Assembly: GCA_025355995.1 (NCBI GenBank)
Contig: JANXYQ010000093.1
Span: forward strand, 1-55,461
From: Spirochaetaceae bacterium
GTDB lineage: Bacteria > Spirochaetota > Spirochaetia > Treponematales > Rectinemataceae
Length of the DNA: 55,461 bases
Direction of reading: 5' to 3'
The position numbers and the translations under genes were made by a program. Shown one piece after another: positions 17,397 to 25,574 of the stretch. Within the stretch, counting starts at the first letter, position 1. Each line of letters begins with the position of its first letter. Under the pieces are notes generated by a model. The model did not search any database and was not told where the DNA came from. It saw nothing but the letters and a program-made list of their open reading frames with translations.

Positions 17397-18365
17397 TCAT
17401 GCGGCCTGCTTCGCCGAGACGCGGAGGGCCCCCTTGGCGAGACCCTCCTTCTGGAGCAGGTCGAAGCCCACGGCCAGCAGGAGGACGAAGCCCTTCACGA
17501 TGTATTGCACATAGGTGTTGAGGCCGACGAGTTGCATGCCGTTGCTCAGGACTCCGAGTATGAGGACTCCGGTGACGAGCCCCCACATCTTGCCCTCGCC
17601 GCCCTTGAACGAGACTCCGCCGAGGATGGCGGCCGTCATCGCGGTGAACTCGACGCCTGGCCCCGTCGAGGAGGAGGCCGAGCCCGAGCGACCGAAGAGC
17701 ACGATGGCCGAGAGGGCGACGAAGAAGCCGCAGATCGAGAACACGAGCATCCGGATGGCCTTCACGTTGACGCCCGAGAGCCTCGCGGCCTCCTCGTTGC
17801 TGCCCACCCCGTAGATCTGCCGCCCGACCCAAGTGAAGTTCAGGATGAAGCTGCCGATCCCGACGCTGACGGCCATGAGGACGACGCTGAAAGGCAGGAA
17901 ATCGAATAGGAAACCCTGCCCGAAGAATTTAAAGGCGGGCGGCAGGTTCAGGATTACGCTCTGCCGCGAGATGATGTACGAGAGCCCTTGAAATATAGTC
18001 ATCGTGCCGAGGGTGACGATGAGGGTATGGACCTTGAGGGTGATCGAGGCCCAGCCGTTGAAGGCGCCTAGGAAGACTCCCATGGCCATGCCGATCGCGA
18101 GGCTCGTCGGGAACGGGAGCCCCGCCCATTTGACGAGGGCGGCTGTCGTCACGCCCACGGCGGAGATCTGATAGCCGATCGATAGGTCCATCCCGCCCGA
18201 GATCATCACGAAGGAGAGGCCGACGGCGGCGATGATGACATAGGATTGCTGCACGAAGATGTTGGTGAGGTTCTGTTGGGTGAAGAAGTAGGGGCTCAGG
18301 GCGGAGAAGAGGGCGATCAGCCCGAACAGGACGAGTATGATCGCGTAGCGCTTCAGTTGCTTCAT
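17397..18365 (-). CDS. ABC sugar importer permease (RbsC/BPD_transp_2 family)
   Basis: 322 residues, about eight to ten transmembrane helices, with the family segment VMISGGMDLSIGYQISAVGV near residues 57-76 and AAILGGVSFKGGEGKM in the C-terminal third. It forms the inner-membrane pore of a CUT2-type importer for monosaccharides or related small molecules. Its ATG overlaps the stop of the ATPase gene by 4 bp. Only one permease gene is present, as usual when it works as a homodimer. Confidence 0.93.
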   Translation of the reverse strand: MKQLKRYAIILVLFGLIALFSALSPYFFTQQNLTNIFVQQSYVIIAAVGLSFVMISGGMDLSIGYQISAVGVTTAALVKWAGLPFPTSLAIGMAMGVFLGAFNGWASITLKVHTLIVTLGTMTIFQGLSYIISRQSVILNLPPAFKFFGQGFLFDFLPFSVVLMAVSVGIGSFILNFTWVGRQIYGVGSNEEAARLSGVNVKAIRMLVFSICGFFVALSAIVLFGRSGSASSSTGPGVEFTAMTAAILGGVSFKGGEGKMWGLVTGVLILGVLSNGMQLVGLNTYVQYIVKGFVLLLAVGFDLLQKEGLAKGALRVSAKQAA

Positions 18366-19855
18366 GCTGTTTCCTTGTAGCTTCCGCCGGACGCGAGCTC
18401 GAGCACGGCGCGTTGGGAGAATCCCTCGCGTTCCAGGGTCCCGGCCACCCGGCCCTCGGCGATGACGACGATGCGATCGGACATGCCCAGGAGCTCCTCC
18501 ATGTCGGAGCTGATCATGAGTATCGATATCCCTTCCCGCGTCAGGTCGTCCATGAGGCGGTAGATGTCCTGCCGCGTTCCGACGTCGATGCCTCGCGTAG
18601 GCTCGTCGAAGATGAGGATCCGCGACTTGGCGGCGAGGGTCTTCGAGAGGACGACCTTCTGCTGGTTGCCGCCGGAGAGGAGCTTGACCTTCTGCTCGAG
18701 CGTGGGCGCCTTGATCCTCATCAGGTCGCGGTAGCCGGTCGCGAGCGCCTTTTCTTTCTTGCGGCCCACGATGGGCCCTATGGAGATGTTGCGCAGGCTC
18801 GCGAAGGAGATATTCCAGCCGATGTCCATCTCGAGGAAGCAGCCCTCCTCCTTGCGGTTCTCGGGAATGAGGCCGATGCCATGGCTGAGAGCCTCCCGCG
18901 GCGAGCGGATCGATACCGGGCGGCCATCGATGAGCATCCGGCCCGACTCCAGCCGGGCCGCCCCGACGATGACCTTCGCGAGCTCCGTCCTCCCGGCGCC
19001 GACGAGGCCGGCCAGGCCGAGTATCTCCCCGGAGCGGAGTTCGAACGAGATGTCCGAGTCGCCGTTCCCGGTTACCCCTCGGAGCTCGAGCACGGTCTCG
19101 CCGGGCGCCCGGGTCCGCTCAGGATAGGCTTCCTTCAGCTCGCGCCCCACCATCAGGTTTATCAGCTCGGGCCTCGTCGTCGACTCGGTCTCGCGGGTCG
19201 CCACGAAGCGCCCGTCCCGCATCACGGTCACTCGGTCGGAGATGGCGAAGAGCTCGTCGATCCTATGCGAGATGTAGATGATCGTGGTCCCGAGCTCCCT
19301 GAATTTGCGGATGAGCTTGAAGAGGTGCTCCACCTCGGCGATGGAGAGCGGGGCCGTGGGCTCGTCCATGATGAGGATCCGCGCGCTCCTGGACACCGCC
19401 TTGGCGATCTCGACGATCTGCTGCTGCGAGGCCGGCAGGTTCCGGACGAGGGCCCGAGGATCGATGGCCACCTCGAACTCGTCGAAGAGGGCCTTGGCCT
19501 TCCTTTCCATCGCACGCTGGCTCGCGAAGCGCCCGGTCTTTTGGCCATAGCAGATATTCTCAGCTGCGGAGAGACTGGGCATTAGGTTGAACTCCTGGTA
19601 GATCACCTCTATCCCCAGGGAACGAGCCTGCTGCGGAGAGAGCCGGGCGAAGGACTGGTCTCCGATCTTGATAAAGCCGGCGTTGGGCTCCACCGCCCCC
19701 GCCACTATCTTTATCAGGGTGCTTTTGCCGGCCCCGTTCTCGCCGAGGATGGCGTGAACCTCGCCCTGCCGGAAGTCGAGGCTGAAGTCTTTGAGGGCCA
19801 CCACGCCGGGATAGACCTTCGTTATGCCTTCGAGAGAGAGGACTGTTTCGCCCAT
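18362..19855 (-). CDS. ABC sugar importer ATPase (RbsA/MglA type, two ABC domains)
   Basis: 497 residues with two nucleotide-binding domains. The first has Walker A GENGAGKST (near 39-47) and Walker B ILIMDEPTAPL. The second has the degenerate Walker A GLVGAGRTE typical of this family, the signature LSGGNQQKVVLSK and ILIFDEPTRGID. It powers uptake with the permease and binding protein next to it. A stable hairpin (19876-19905) separates it from the binding-protein gene, probably lowering its expression relative to that gene. Confidence 0.95.
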   Translation of the reverse strand: MGETVLSLEGITKVYPGVVALKDFSLDFRQGEVHAILGENGAGKSTLIKIVAGAVEPNAGFIKIGDQSFARLSPQQARSLGIEVIYQEFNLMPSLSAAENICYGQKTGRFASQRAMERKAKALFDEFEVAIDPRALVRNLPASQQQIVEIAKAVSRSARILIMDEPTAPLSIAEVEHLFKLIRKFRELGTTIIYISHRIDELFAISDRVTVMRDGRFVATRETESTTRPELINLMVGRELKEAYPERTRAPGETVLELRGVTGNGDSDISFELRSGEILGLAGLVGAGRTELAKVIVGAARLESGRMLIDGRPVSIRSPREALSHGIGLIPENRKEEGCFLEMDIGWNISFASLRNISIGPIVGRKKEKALATGYRDLMRIKAPTLEQKVKLLSGGNQQKVVLSKTLAAKSRILIFDEPTRGIDVGTRQDIYRLMDDLTREGISILMISSDMEELLGMSDRIVVIAEGRVAGTLEREGFSQRAVLELASGGSYKETA

Positions 19856-19875
19856 GTAGAGGAACTCCTGCGAGG

Positions 19876-19905
19876 GCGGGGGCCGCGGCTAAGGGCAGCC
19901 CCCGC
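19876..19905 (-). terminator. Intra-operon attenuator hairpin between binding protein and ATPase
   Basis: GCGGGGGC (19876-19883) pairs with GCCCCCGC (19898-19905) around a 14-nt loop, immediately after the binding-protein stop and without a T run. Such hairpins commonly protect the abundant binding-protein mRNA and reduce downstream reading. Confidence 0.5.
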
Positions 19906-19910
19906 GGTCT

Positions 19911-20909
19911 TCACTTAGCCGCGGGATAGGCCTTGGCTACCGCGTCGTAGGCGGCCTTTCCGTAGGTCGACTTCCCGAGGTAGAGGTCTTTCAGGAAGAG
20001 CCAGGTGGCCTGCTCCAGGGGCACGCTCTTGCCGTCGATCCTGGGGCCAGCTATGCGCATCGTGCCCCTGGCGACCGACTTGCCCTGCAGGGAGGCGTCC
20101 ATCAGGGTCTGGTACTCGTCGGACCAGTCGCCGGTGAACACCCCGAACCTGGACTTGTCGACCTTGACCTGGCTCATGACGTACTCGTTGACGCCAACGG
20201 CGGCATCGGCGTTGTAGGTGAGCGCCGCGACGGCGTCGCTGTTCTGCTGCCAGGTGTTTTCCATAATGTTCATCGCCTGCGCCATGAGCATGGTCTCTCC
20301 GGCGGCGACCACGATATTGAGCTTGCCGAAGTCCTGCAGCCGCTTCATGATACCGTCCGACCGGTTCTTGGCGTCGAGGGTCTCGGTATCCTTGATGACG
20401 ATCACCTTGAGCTTCTTGGCCCCCGTCGGGAGGGATTCCGGCTTGCTGTCCTTGGCGAAGGTCTTGAGGATCCACTCGATCCCGAGATCGGCGATGGACT
20501 GGCCGCAGGCGAACTGATCGATGTTCATCATGAAATCCTGGACGCCCGTGTCGGTGCCCGCGACCATGACCTTGATGCCGACCTTCTGCGCCCGCTTGAT
20601 GACGTCCTGCACGTTGTTCGGGTCCACCGGCATCAGGTCGATGGCCTTCACCCTCATCGCGATGAAATTCTCCATCTGCTCGAGCTGCTTGGCCGAGTTG
20701 CTGCCGGCATCGGCGATCTGGATGTTGTAGCCATCGTCCTTGGCCAGCTTCTGCACGGAGGTCGTGAGCCAGCCGACGAAGGGATTGGTCGTGTTGGGCA
20801 CGCAGTAGGCGATGTCGACGACAGACGGGTTGTAGGCTTTATCCGCCGCGGACAACGGCGTCAGGCCGAGAGCGGCCAGCGCGACACAGAGCAGCCAGAG
20901 CTTGTTCAT
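19911..20909 (-). CDS. Periplasmic sugar-binding protein (RbsB type)
   Basis: 332 residues. Signal peptide residues 1-21 end in TPLSAADK. The type I periplasmic binding fold is evident in VDIAYCVPNTTNPF, KAIDLMPVDPNNVQDVIKRA, GIKVMVAGTDTG and AVAALTYNADAAVGV. It delivers a sugar or sugar-like ligand to the adjacent ABC importer; the ligand cannot be read from sequence. It is first in the operon, behind a good promoter with a LacI-type operator overlapping the transcription start, so it should be repressed by the divergent regulator and induced by ligand. Confidence 0.93.
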   Translation of the reverse strand: MNKLWLLCVALAALGLTPLSAADKAYNPSVVDIAYCVPNTTNPFVGWLTTSVQKLAKDDGYNIQIADAGSNSAKQLEQMENFIAMRVKAIDLMPVDPNNVQDVIKRAQKVGIKVMVAGTDTGVQDFMMNIDQFACGQSIADLGIEWILKTFAKDSKPESLPTGAKKLKVIVIKDTETLDAKNRSDGIMKRLQDFGKLNIVVAAGETMLMAQAMNIMENTWQQNSDAVAALTYNADAAVGVNEYVMSQVKVDKSRFGVFTGDWSDEYQTLMDASLQGKSVARGTMRIAGPRIDGKSVPLEQATWLFLKDLYLGKSTYGKAAYDAVAKAYPAAK

Positions 20910-20935
20910 GGAAAGCCTCCTTGCGATCGAAATGA

Positions 20936-20995
20936 TGTGATACGTGTCACATCAAGTATTGACTGCATCGTAATACCACTTTATTATCATGTCAA
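20936..20995 (-). promoter_or_regulatory. Promoter of the sugar ABC operon with LacI-type operator
   Basis: On the minus strand TTGACA (20995-20990), a 17-bp spacer and TACGAT (20972-20967) form a good sigma70-type promoter. The palindrome TGTGATACGTGTCACA (20936-20951) lies at or just after the expected start of transcription, a classic repression position. The same palindrome type is at 23720-23735 before the tannase gene. It also lies upstream of the divergent lacI-type gene and may autoregulate it. Confidence 0.75.
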
Positions 20996-21002
20996 CATCT
21001 TT

Positions 21003-22067
21003 ATGAAGAAGCCTCCTTTCGAGAAAGCGGCGGCCCAGCCCAAGACCCCTTCGGCGAGCGACGTAGCGGCATTGGCCGGCGTGTCGCGGACGCAAGTCTC
21101 CTACGTCCTGAGCGGCACGGGCTCGACCCACGTCAGCAAAGAGAAGCGCGAGCGCATCCTCGAGGCGGCGAAGACTCTGCGATACCGCCCCCATCAGAGC
21201 GCGCAAACCCTCCGGCAGGGATTCAGCAAGGAGTTCTGCATCTTCTTCCCCGCGCCGTACACGCCGAGGATCAACTCCATCCTGGGAACCATCCACGAGG
21301 TCGGCCTCGCGGGGAGCTGCGTCGTGGCGCAGTACTCGTGGAACGGGTACCGCGATCCGTCGCGGATGAAGGAATCCTTCGAAACCATGCTCGCCCGCCG
21401 GCCGATGGGAATCTTCTGCAGCCTCCTCGACCTCGAGCGGAGCGATATCGAGGCGGCGCGCGAGCGCGGGATCGAGCGCATACTCGTCCTCGACGTCGAG
21501 CGGCACGACGATCTCGATACTTTCTTCCTGCCCATCGAAGAGGTCGGGCAGCTCGCGGTCTCGTACCTGGCGGGGCGCGGGCACGGGAGAATCGCCGTGC
21601 TCAAGCCGGCGGACCCGGTGCAAAGGCGCCCCTTCCGGTCGCGGCTCAAGGGCATGAAGAAGGCGATCGCGAAAGCGGAGGGCGCGGAGCTTTCGATCCT
21701 CGAATGGCCCAAGGACAGCATCCGCCCGACCCTGGCCGCCGCCCGGACCTTCCTCGAGTCCCTGCCCCGCGGCCCGTCGATGCCGACGGCGATCTACGCG
21801 TACAGCGACGATTACGCCTTGCCCCTCCTGCGGGCGCTCCACGAGCGCGGCATCAGGGTCCCCGAGGATATCTCGGTGCTCGGTACGGACGACCTGCCCC
21901 GCGGCGAGATGTCGATCCCGTCCTTGTCGACGATTCGATTCGACGGCGCCGATCTCGGCCTGCGCGCGGTGACCATGATCAACAGCCTCATCACCGGCGA
22001 GCCGCTCGAGGAGCAATTCCTCCTCCCGCCTGTTCCCTGCGTCGTCCCGAGAGAGTCGACCCGCTAG
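21003..22067 (+). CDS. LacI-family transcriptional repressor
   Basis: 354 residues from the ATG at 21003; a start 66 nt further upstream would put coding sequence over the promoter region and is rejected. The N-terminal helix-turn-helix is ASDVAALAGVSRTQVSYVLS followed by the hinge, then a periplasmic-binding-like ligand domain (effector pocket, ISVLGTDDLPRGEM near the C-terminus). It most likely binds the TGTGAYNCG-centred palindromes at 20936 and 23720, controlling the sugar importer and the tannase. The effector is probably the sugar or a product of tannin hydrolysis. Confidence 0.93.
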   Translation: MKKPPFEKAAAQPKTPSASDVAALAGVSRTQVSYVLSGTGSTHVSKEKRERILEAAKTLRYRPHQSAQTLRQGFSKEFCIFFPAPYTPRINSILGTIHEVGLAGSCVVAQYSWNGYRDPSRMKESFETMLARRPMGIFCSLLDLERSDIEAARERGIERILVLDVERHDDLDTFFLPIEEVGQLAVSYLAGRGHGRIAVLKPADPVQRRPFRSRLKGMKKAIAKAEGAELSILEWPKDSIRPTLAAARTFLESLPRGPSMPTAIYAYSDDYALPLLRALHERGIRVPEDISVLGTDDLPRGEMSIPSLSTIRFDGADLGLRAVTMINSLITGEPLEEQFLLPPVPCVVPRESTR

Positions 22068-22072
22068 CTTCA

Positions 22073-22100
22073 AGTCCCGGCCCATCGCGCGGCCGGGACT
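22073..22100. terminator. Bidirectional hairpin between converging lacI-type and tannase genes
   Basis: AGTCCCGGCC (22073-22082) and GGCCGGGACT (22091-22100) form a perfect 10-bp stem with an 8-nt loop. It lies 5 bp after the repressor stop and 10 bp before the tannase stop. No long T run follows. Confidence 0.7.
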
Positions 22101-22110
22101 CGACGACAAG

Positions 22111-23673
22111 TTATTTCGCTATCGACGCGATCCAGGCGAAGTTGTCGGGGAGATCGTTGTCGCCCGAGTGGGGCACGTTCCAGGGAAGTACGAAATCCAC
22201 GGCGTAGCCCTTGTTGCCCAGATAGGAGGCGAGGATGGTCGGGATGGCGATGGAAGTGTCGCTGTCGACCGTGCCGTGGCGGATCCTCCAGTACTTGCTC
22301 GTAGTGGCGCCCGGGGCGCCGATGTAGTACATCGGGTTCATCATCCTCACAAGCTTCGCGTCCGCGAAGCTTGCGCCTTTCACGGAGTTGTTGGATTGGC
22401 CGAAGGCGGTGAAATGCTGATTATCGACCGTCTGGGTGCCGAAGAGGTTGTTCTCGCCGCTGCTGAGATCGATCGCGTCGAAGGAGGGCACGGCCTTCTT
22501 GCGGCCCATGAACTTGATGAAACCCTCCCAGCCGATGTCGGACACGGCGCCGTTCACGACGGTCACGAAGGGGAACTGCGACATGTCGGTGCCTGCCTTG
22601 AGGGCGGCCTGGGCGGAGGCGATCGCGAGCGACTTCAGGTAATCTTTGAAGGAGCCCGAGCCCTTGGCGTCGAGGGTGAGGGGGGTGCCGTCCGCCTTCT
22701 TGAGCCTCAGGCCGTTGATGTAGGCGGGGAAAAGCGCGGTCAACTGGGCCGAGAGTTTCTTTTGGTCGTCGGTCAATGTGCCGCCCTGGCCGTCGGGAGC
22801 GCCCCAGGCATTGCCCGCGGCGACCTGGCCCTCCGCGAGACCAGCGCCCGCGCCTTTGTCGGCCTCGTCGGGAGCGCCGTCGGGAGGCGGACCCATCATC
22901 CCCTGTGCTTTGGTTTCGGAAAGCCCGCCCAGGAGCCACTCGTAGGCGGCGTCGGCGTTGTCGAGGTTCGTGATGGGGCAATAGGCCGAGACGGCGAAGA
23001 TGTCGTCGCGCGCGTCCGCGGCGCCGAGCGCCTTGAGGTACGGAGCGTAGTCCGCGTTGTTGCCCGTGGCGCCGAGGAGGGCGGACACCGCGCCGCCCGC
23101 GCTGGTGCCGTTCGAGACGATGCGCTCGGCGTCGCCGGGCATGGCCTTGTCGTTGAGGCGCAGGTAGCGCACGGCCGCCTTGAGGTCGACGATGACGGCA
23201 GGGGCCTTGCCGTAGTACGCGCCGCTGGAGTCCTTCAGCGTACGCCCGCGCGCTCCGGGCGCCGCGACGACCAGGCCGGCGGCGAGGGCTTGAGTGATCG
23301 AGTTGGCCTTCCCGTCGCGGCCAATTCCAGGAGCGTCCGCGGGTCCCGGCATGTAGCCGCCGATGGAGTTGGGGTACCAGATGGGCGCAGTGCCGGCCGT
23401 GTACCCGCCGACGGACTTGCCCTCATAGAACTCCGCGCGGGCGTAGAAGTTGATCGTCTGGTACTTCAGGTCCACGGGGTATTTCACGTACACGATGCCC
23501 TCGTAGGCCCGGTACGAGAAGGCCTGACCGTCATAGGTGGCGGTCTTGACCGTGTAGGCGCTCGGATCGAACGCCAGACTGTACTCCTTCGAGCTTTCCG
23601 ACGTCGCGGCGATGAGGGTCGTCGCGAGAGTAAGCAACGTGAACGCCGCGAATCGTCTCGATGAACTTGCCAT
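22111..23673 (-). CDS. Secreted subtype B tannase (tannin acyl hydrolase)
   Basis: 520 residues with an N-terminal signal (residues 1-27). The body closely follows the Lactobacillus plantarum tannase pattern: VGGYTAGTAPIWYPNSIGGY, GARGRT, APAVIVDLKAAVRYLR, the nucleophile motif SNGTSAGG (S191), AVSAYCPITNLDNADAAYEW, SSGENNLFG, WRIRHGTVDSDTSIAIP (catalytic Asp) and WNVPHSGDND (catalytic His). It hydrolyses galloyl esters to gallate plus the sugar or alcohol, acting outside the cytoplasm. A cap-domain insert of about 40 residues rich in Gly, Ala and Asp (near 258-300) looks disordered. Its promoter carries the operator found at the sugar importer. Confidence 0.9.
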   Translation of the reverse strand: MASSSRRFAAFTLLTLATTLIAATSESSKEYSLAFDPSAYTVKTATYDGQAFSYRAYEGIVYVKYPVDLKYQTINFYARAEFYEGKSVGGYTAGTAPIWYPNSIGGYMPGPADAPGIGRDGKANSITQALAAGLVVAAPGARGRTLKDSSGAYYGKAPAVIVDLKAAVRYLRLNDKAMPGDAERIVSNGTSAGGAVSALLGATGNNADYAPYLKALGAADARDDIFAVSAYCPITNLDNADAAYEWLLGGLSETKAQGMMGPPPDGAPDEADKGAGAGLAEGQVAAGNAWGAPDGQGGTLTDDQKKLSAQLTALFPAYINGLRLKKADGTPLTLDAKGSGSFKDYLKSLAIASAQAALKAGTDMSQFPFVTVVNGAVSDIGWEGFIKFMGRKKAVPSFDAIDLSSGENNLFGTQTVDNQHFTAFGQSNNSVKGASFADAKLVRMMNPMYYIGAPGATTSKYWRIRHGTVDSDTSIAIPTILASYLGNKGYAVDFVLPWNVPHSGDNDLPDNFAWIASIAK

Positions 23674-23706
23674 GGTCTCTCCTCCGGCAAAGAATGTATT
23701 GGTTCT

Positions 23707-23735
23707 CGTATAATGGGCATGTGACTCGTGTCACA
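23707..23735 (-). promoter_or_regulatory. Tannase promoter with LacI-type operator
   Basis: The palindrome TGTGACTCGTGTCACA (23720-23735) overlaps a -35 match GTGACA (23734-23729, minus strand); a 16-bp spacer leads to TATACG (23712-23707). The GGAGGAGAG ribosome site is just before the ATG at 23673. The operator agrees with the one at 20936 at 14 of 16 positions when aligned in either orientation. Confidence 0.7.
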
Positions 23736-23888
23736 TTGAGGTATCGATAACATGGCGAAAAAGAACTTCCAAGTGGCAGCCGGCGAACGGACGAGGACTT
23801 TACCGATCTTTTACATATCTTGCGGAATTGACCTTCGCCAAAGCCCCGCGAACGGCGCCGGGCCAATCCCCGCGCGAGGTCGCGGCGT

Positions 23889-23917
23889 TTGACAGAATCC
23901 GCCAATGCAAATAAGAT
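23889..23917 (+). promoter_or_regulatory. Promoter of the PAS-GAF-GGDEF gene
   Basis: TTGACA (23889-23894), a 17-bp spacer and TAAGAT (23912-23917). The expected transcription start (about 23924) is only a few bases before the chosen TTG start codon, so the message would be almost leaderless, or the real start codon is slightly downstream. Confidence 0.55.
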
Positions 23918-23926
23918 CGTAGGACC

Positions 23927-25348
23927 TTGAATCACGATAGGACGATCGACGGCGATCTGCTCGAGGCCATTTTCAAGGCCCTGCCGAACCCGATCTTCTT
24001 CCGGGACCTCGACCTGAAATTCGAACGCTGCAACGACTCCTTTTGCGATTTCATCGGAGCCGCGGAGGCGGCGATCCTCGGCCGCGGCGCATCCGAGCTT
24101 TGCCCAGTTCCCATGCTCGGCGCGATCTCCGAATCGGACAGGGATATCCTCACCCTCTCGGCGCCTCGCTCGAGCAGGACCTTCGCGGCTTCCTCCGGCG
24201 GGCCCGAGCGGACCTATCTCCTCAGCTCGAACCCCGTCTATGACGCGCGCGGGTCCATCAGGGGTCTCGCCGGTATGATCAGCGATGTCAGCCCCTTGGT
24301 CGAGTCGGAGCGGAAGATCGAGCGGCTCATGAGGCTCAAGGACGCGATCCTCGCCATCAACGCCTCCATCCTCGGCCTCGCCGGCATGGACCAGCTCTTC
24401 GACCTGATCCTCGAGAAGGTGCTCGCCGCGGTAGACCACGCGGACGTCGGCTGCGTCCTCCTCCTCGATGAGGACCGGATGCTCCGGATCGTGGCCTCGC
24501 TCGGTTATCCGCCGGAGGAGTCCAAGGGGTTCCGCGTCAGGCTCGAGGACAGCTTCCAATGGAAGAGGTCGAAGAACCAGATGGACGATACCCTCATCAT
24601 CAACGATCTCCAGGAATTCATGGCCAGCCACGAAATGCGCGACGACCTCCTCAGGAACGAGGGCGGCCACGTGATCCGCTCGAGCATGAGCGCCCCGCTG
24701 GTGATCGACGGGGACTTCTACGGCCTGATCAACCTTGACTCGGGCAGGAACAACGTGTTCGACGACACGGACCGCGCCCTAATGGAGTACGTCCGCATGC
24801 AGGTCCCCATCGCGATCAGCACCTTCAAGTCCTACGAGCTGAAGGTCCGCGATTCCGAGCGCGACAGGCTAACGGACGCGTACAACCGCCGGCACTTCGA
24901 GAGCGTCTTCGCCGGCGCGCAGGGCAGGGCGCTGCGCTATTCCGAGCGATTCTCCCTCGTGCTCTTCGACATCAACGATCTCAAGAAGGTCAACGACTCG
25001 ATCGGCCATCTCGCGGGCGACATGGTGCTCCAGCGCTTCGCCGCGGAGATGAAGGCCTGGCTCCGATCCTCCGACGTCTTCGCCCGCTACGGGGGGGACG
25101 AATTCGTCGCCCTCATGCACCGAACGAAGGGAGAGCGACTCATGAGGAGGCTGGATGCCCAGAGGCTCCTGCTCTCGGGGAAGCCCATCGAATACAAGGG
25201 CAGCAGGATCGGATGCGTCTTCAGCTACGGCATCGCGAACTTCGGCAAGGACGGCACATCCTACGAGGAGCTCATCGCCGTCGCGGACAAGCGGATGTAC
25301 GAGGACAAGGCGAGGATCAAGGCCGCGCGCGGCCTCATCTCACCCTGA
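23927..25348 (+). CDS. PAS-GAF-GGDEF diguanylate cyclase
   Basis: 473 residues, no membrane helix. A PAS domain (about 8-125; ALPNPIFFRDLDLKFERCN) is followed by a GAF domain (about 145-300; SMSAPLVIDGDFYGLINLDS) and a GGDEF domain (about 310-470) with the intact active-site YGGDEF near residue 389 and RLTDAYNRR at its start. It should make c-di-GMP in response to a cytosolic ligand of the PAS or GAF domain. The start is TTG at 23927, supported by PAS homology beginning immediately after it; AGGA lies close upstream. With the HD-GYP protein at 4108 it gives the window both c-di-GMP synthesis and breakdown. Confidence 0.92.
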   Translation: MNHDRTIDGDLLEAIFKALPNPIFFRDLDLKFERCNDSFCDFIGAAEAAILGRGASELCPVPMLGAISESDRDILTLSAPRSSRTFAASSGGPERTYLLSSNPVYDARGSIRGLAGMISDVSPLVESERKIERLMRLKDAILAINASILGLAGMDQLFDLILEKVLAAVDHADVGCVLLLDEDRMLRIVASLGYPPEESKGFRVRLEDSFQWKRSKNQMDDTLIINDLQEFMASHEMRDDLLRNEGGHVIRSSMSAPLVIDGDFYGLINLDSGRNNVFDDTDRALMEYVRMQVPIAISTFKSYELKVRDSERDRLTDAYNRRHFESVFAGAQGRALRYSERFSLVLFDINDLKKVNDSIGHLAGDMVLQRFAAEMKAWLRSSDVFARYGGDEFVALMHRTKGERLMRRLDAQRLLLSGKPIEYKGSRIGCVFSYGIANFGKDGTSYEELIAVADKRMYEDKARIKAARGLISP

Positions 25349-25509
25349 TCGGGAGCACGACGTTCGTGATCCCCTCCCATTGAAGGCGTCGCTGGATGGC
25401 GAAGGCCGAGTCGTTGTGCAGGATGCGATGGACGAGGCGTTCCCGGGAGAAGATCAGGTTGGTCCCGACCGAGCTGTGCGCCGCCGATGATGACGATGCC
25501 GTCGCTCAT
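25335..25509 (-). pseudogene. Short frameshifted gene fragment behind a KdpE-type box
   Basis: From ATG 25509 the frame reads MSDGIVIIGGA; the next frame then continues as SSVGTNLIFSRERLVHRIL, NDSAFAIQRR and ITNVVLPIRVR to a TGA at 25335-25337. The composite has the look of a real protein end, possibly the C-terminal regulatory part of a transporter, but I do not recognise it with confidence. A single frameshift near 25475 separates the halves. It overlaps the end of the convergent GGDEF gene. A copy of the likely KdpE box lies 49 bp upstream of its ATG, which hints at a lost potassium-related gene. Confidence 0.4.
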
Positions 25510-25550
25510 CGGTCGATGCGTCGGACCGATACTACCGATTCAGACGCGCA

Positions 25551-25574
25551 GAGGACATTAAGGACGCGTTAATG
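25551..25574 (-). promoter_or_regulatory. Second copy of the likely KdpE box
   Basis: On the minus strand TTAACGCGTCCTTAAT (25572-25557) matches TTAACGCATCCTTAAC upstream of kdpF at 14 of 16 positions. It starts 2 bp after the kdpE stop codon. It can also be read as an inverted repeat ACATTAA / TTAATGT with a 7-bp spacer. It points toward the broken fragment at 25335-25509. Confidence 0.5.

Noticed and set aside
18413-19585. 390-codon open frame opposite the ABC ATPase gene
   Set aside because: Shadow of a GC-rich gene; composition is not protein-like and both ABC domains are intact on the minus strand.
22168-23664. Long open frame (498 codons) on the plus strand opposite the tannase gene
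   Set aside because: It is a GC-rich antisense shadow: low-complexity Val/Gly/Arg composition, no ribosome site, no family pattern, while the minus strand encodes a textbook tannase.
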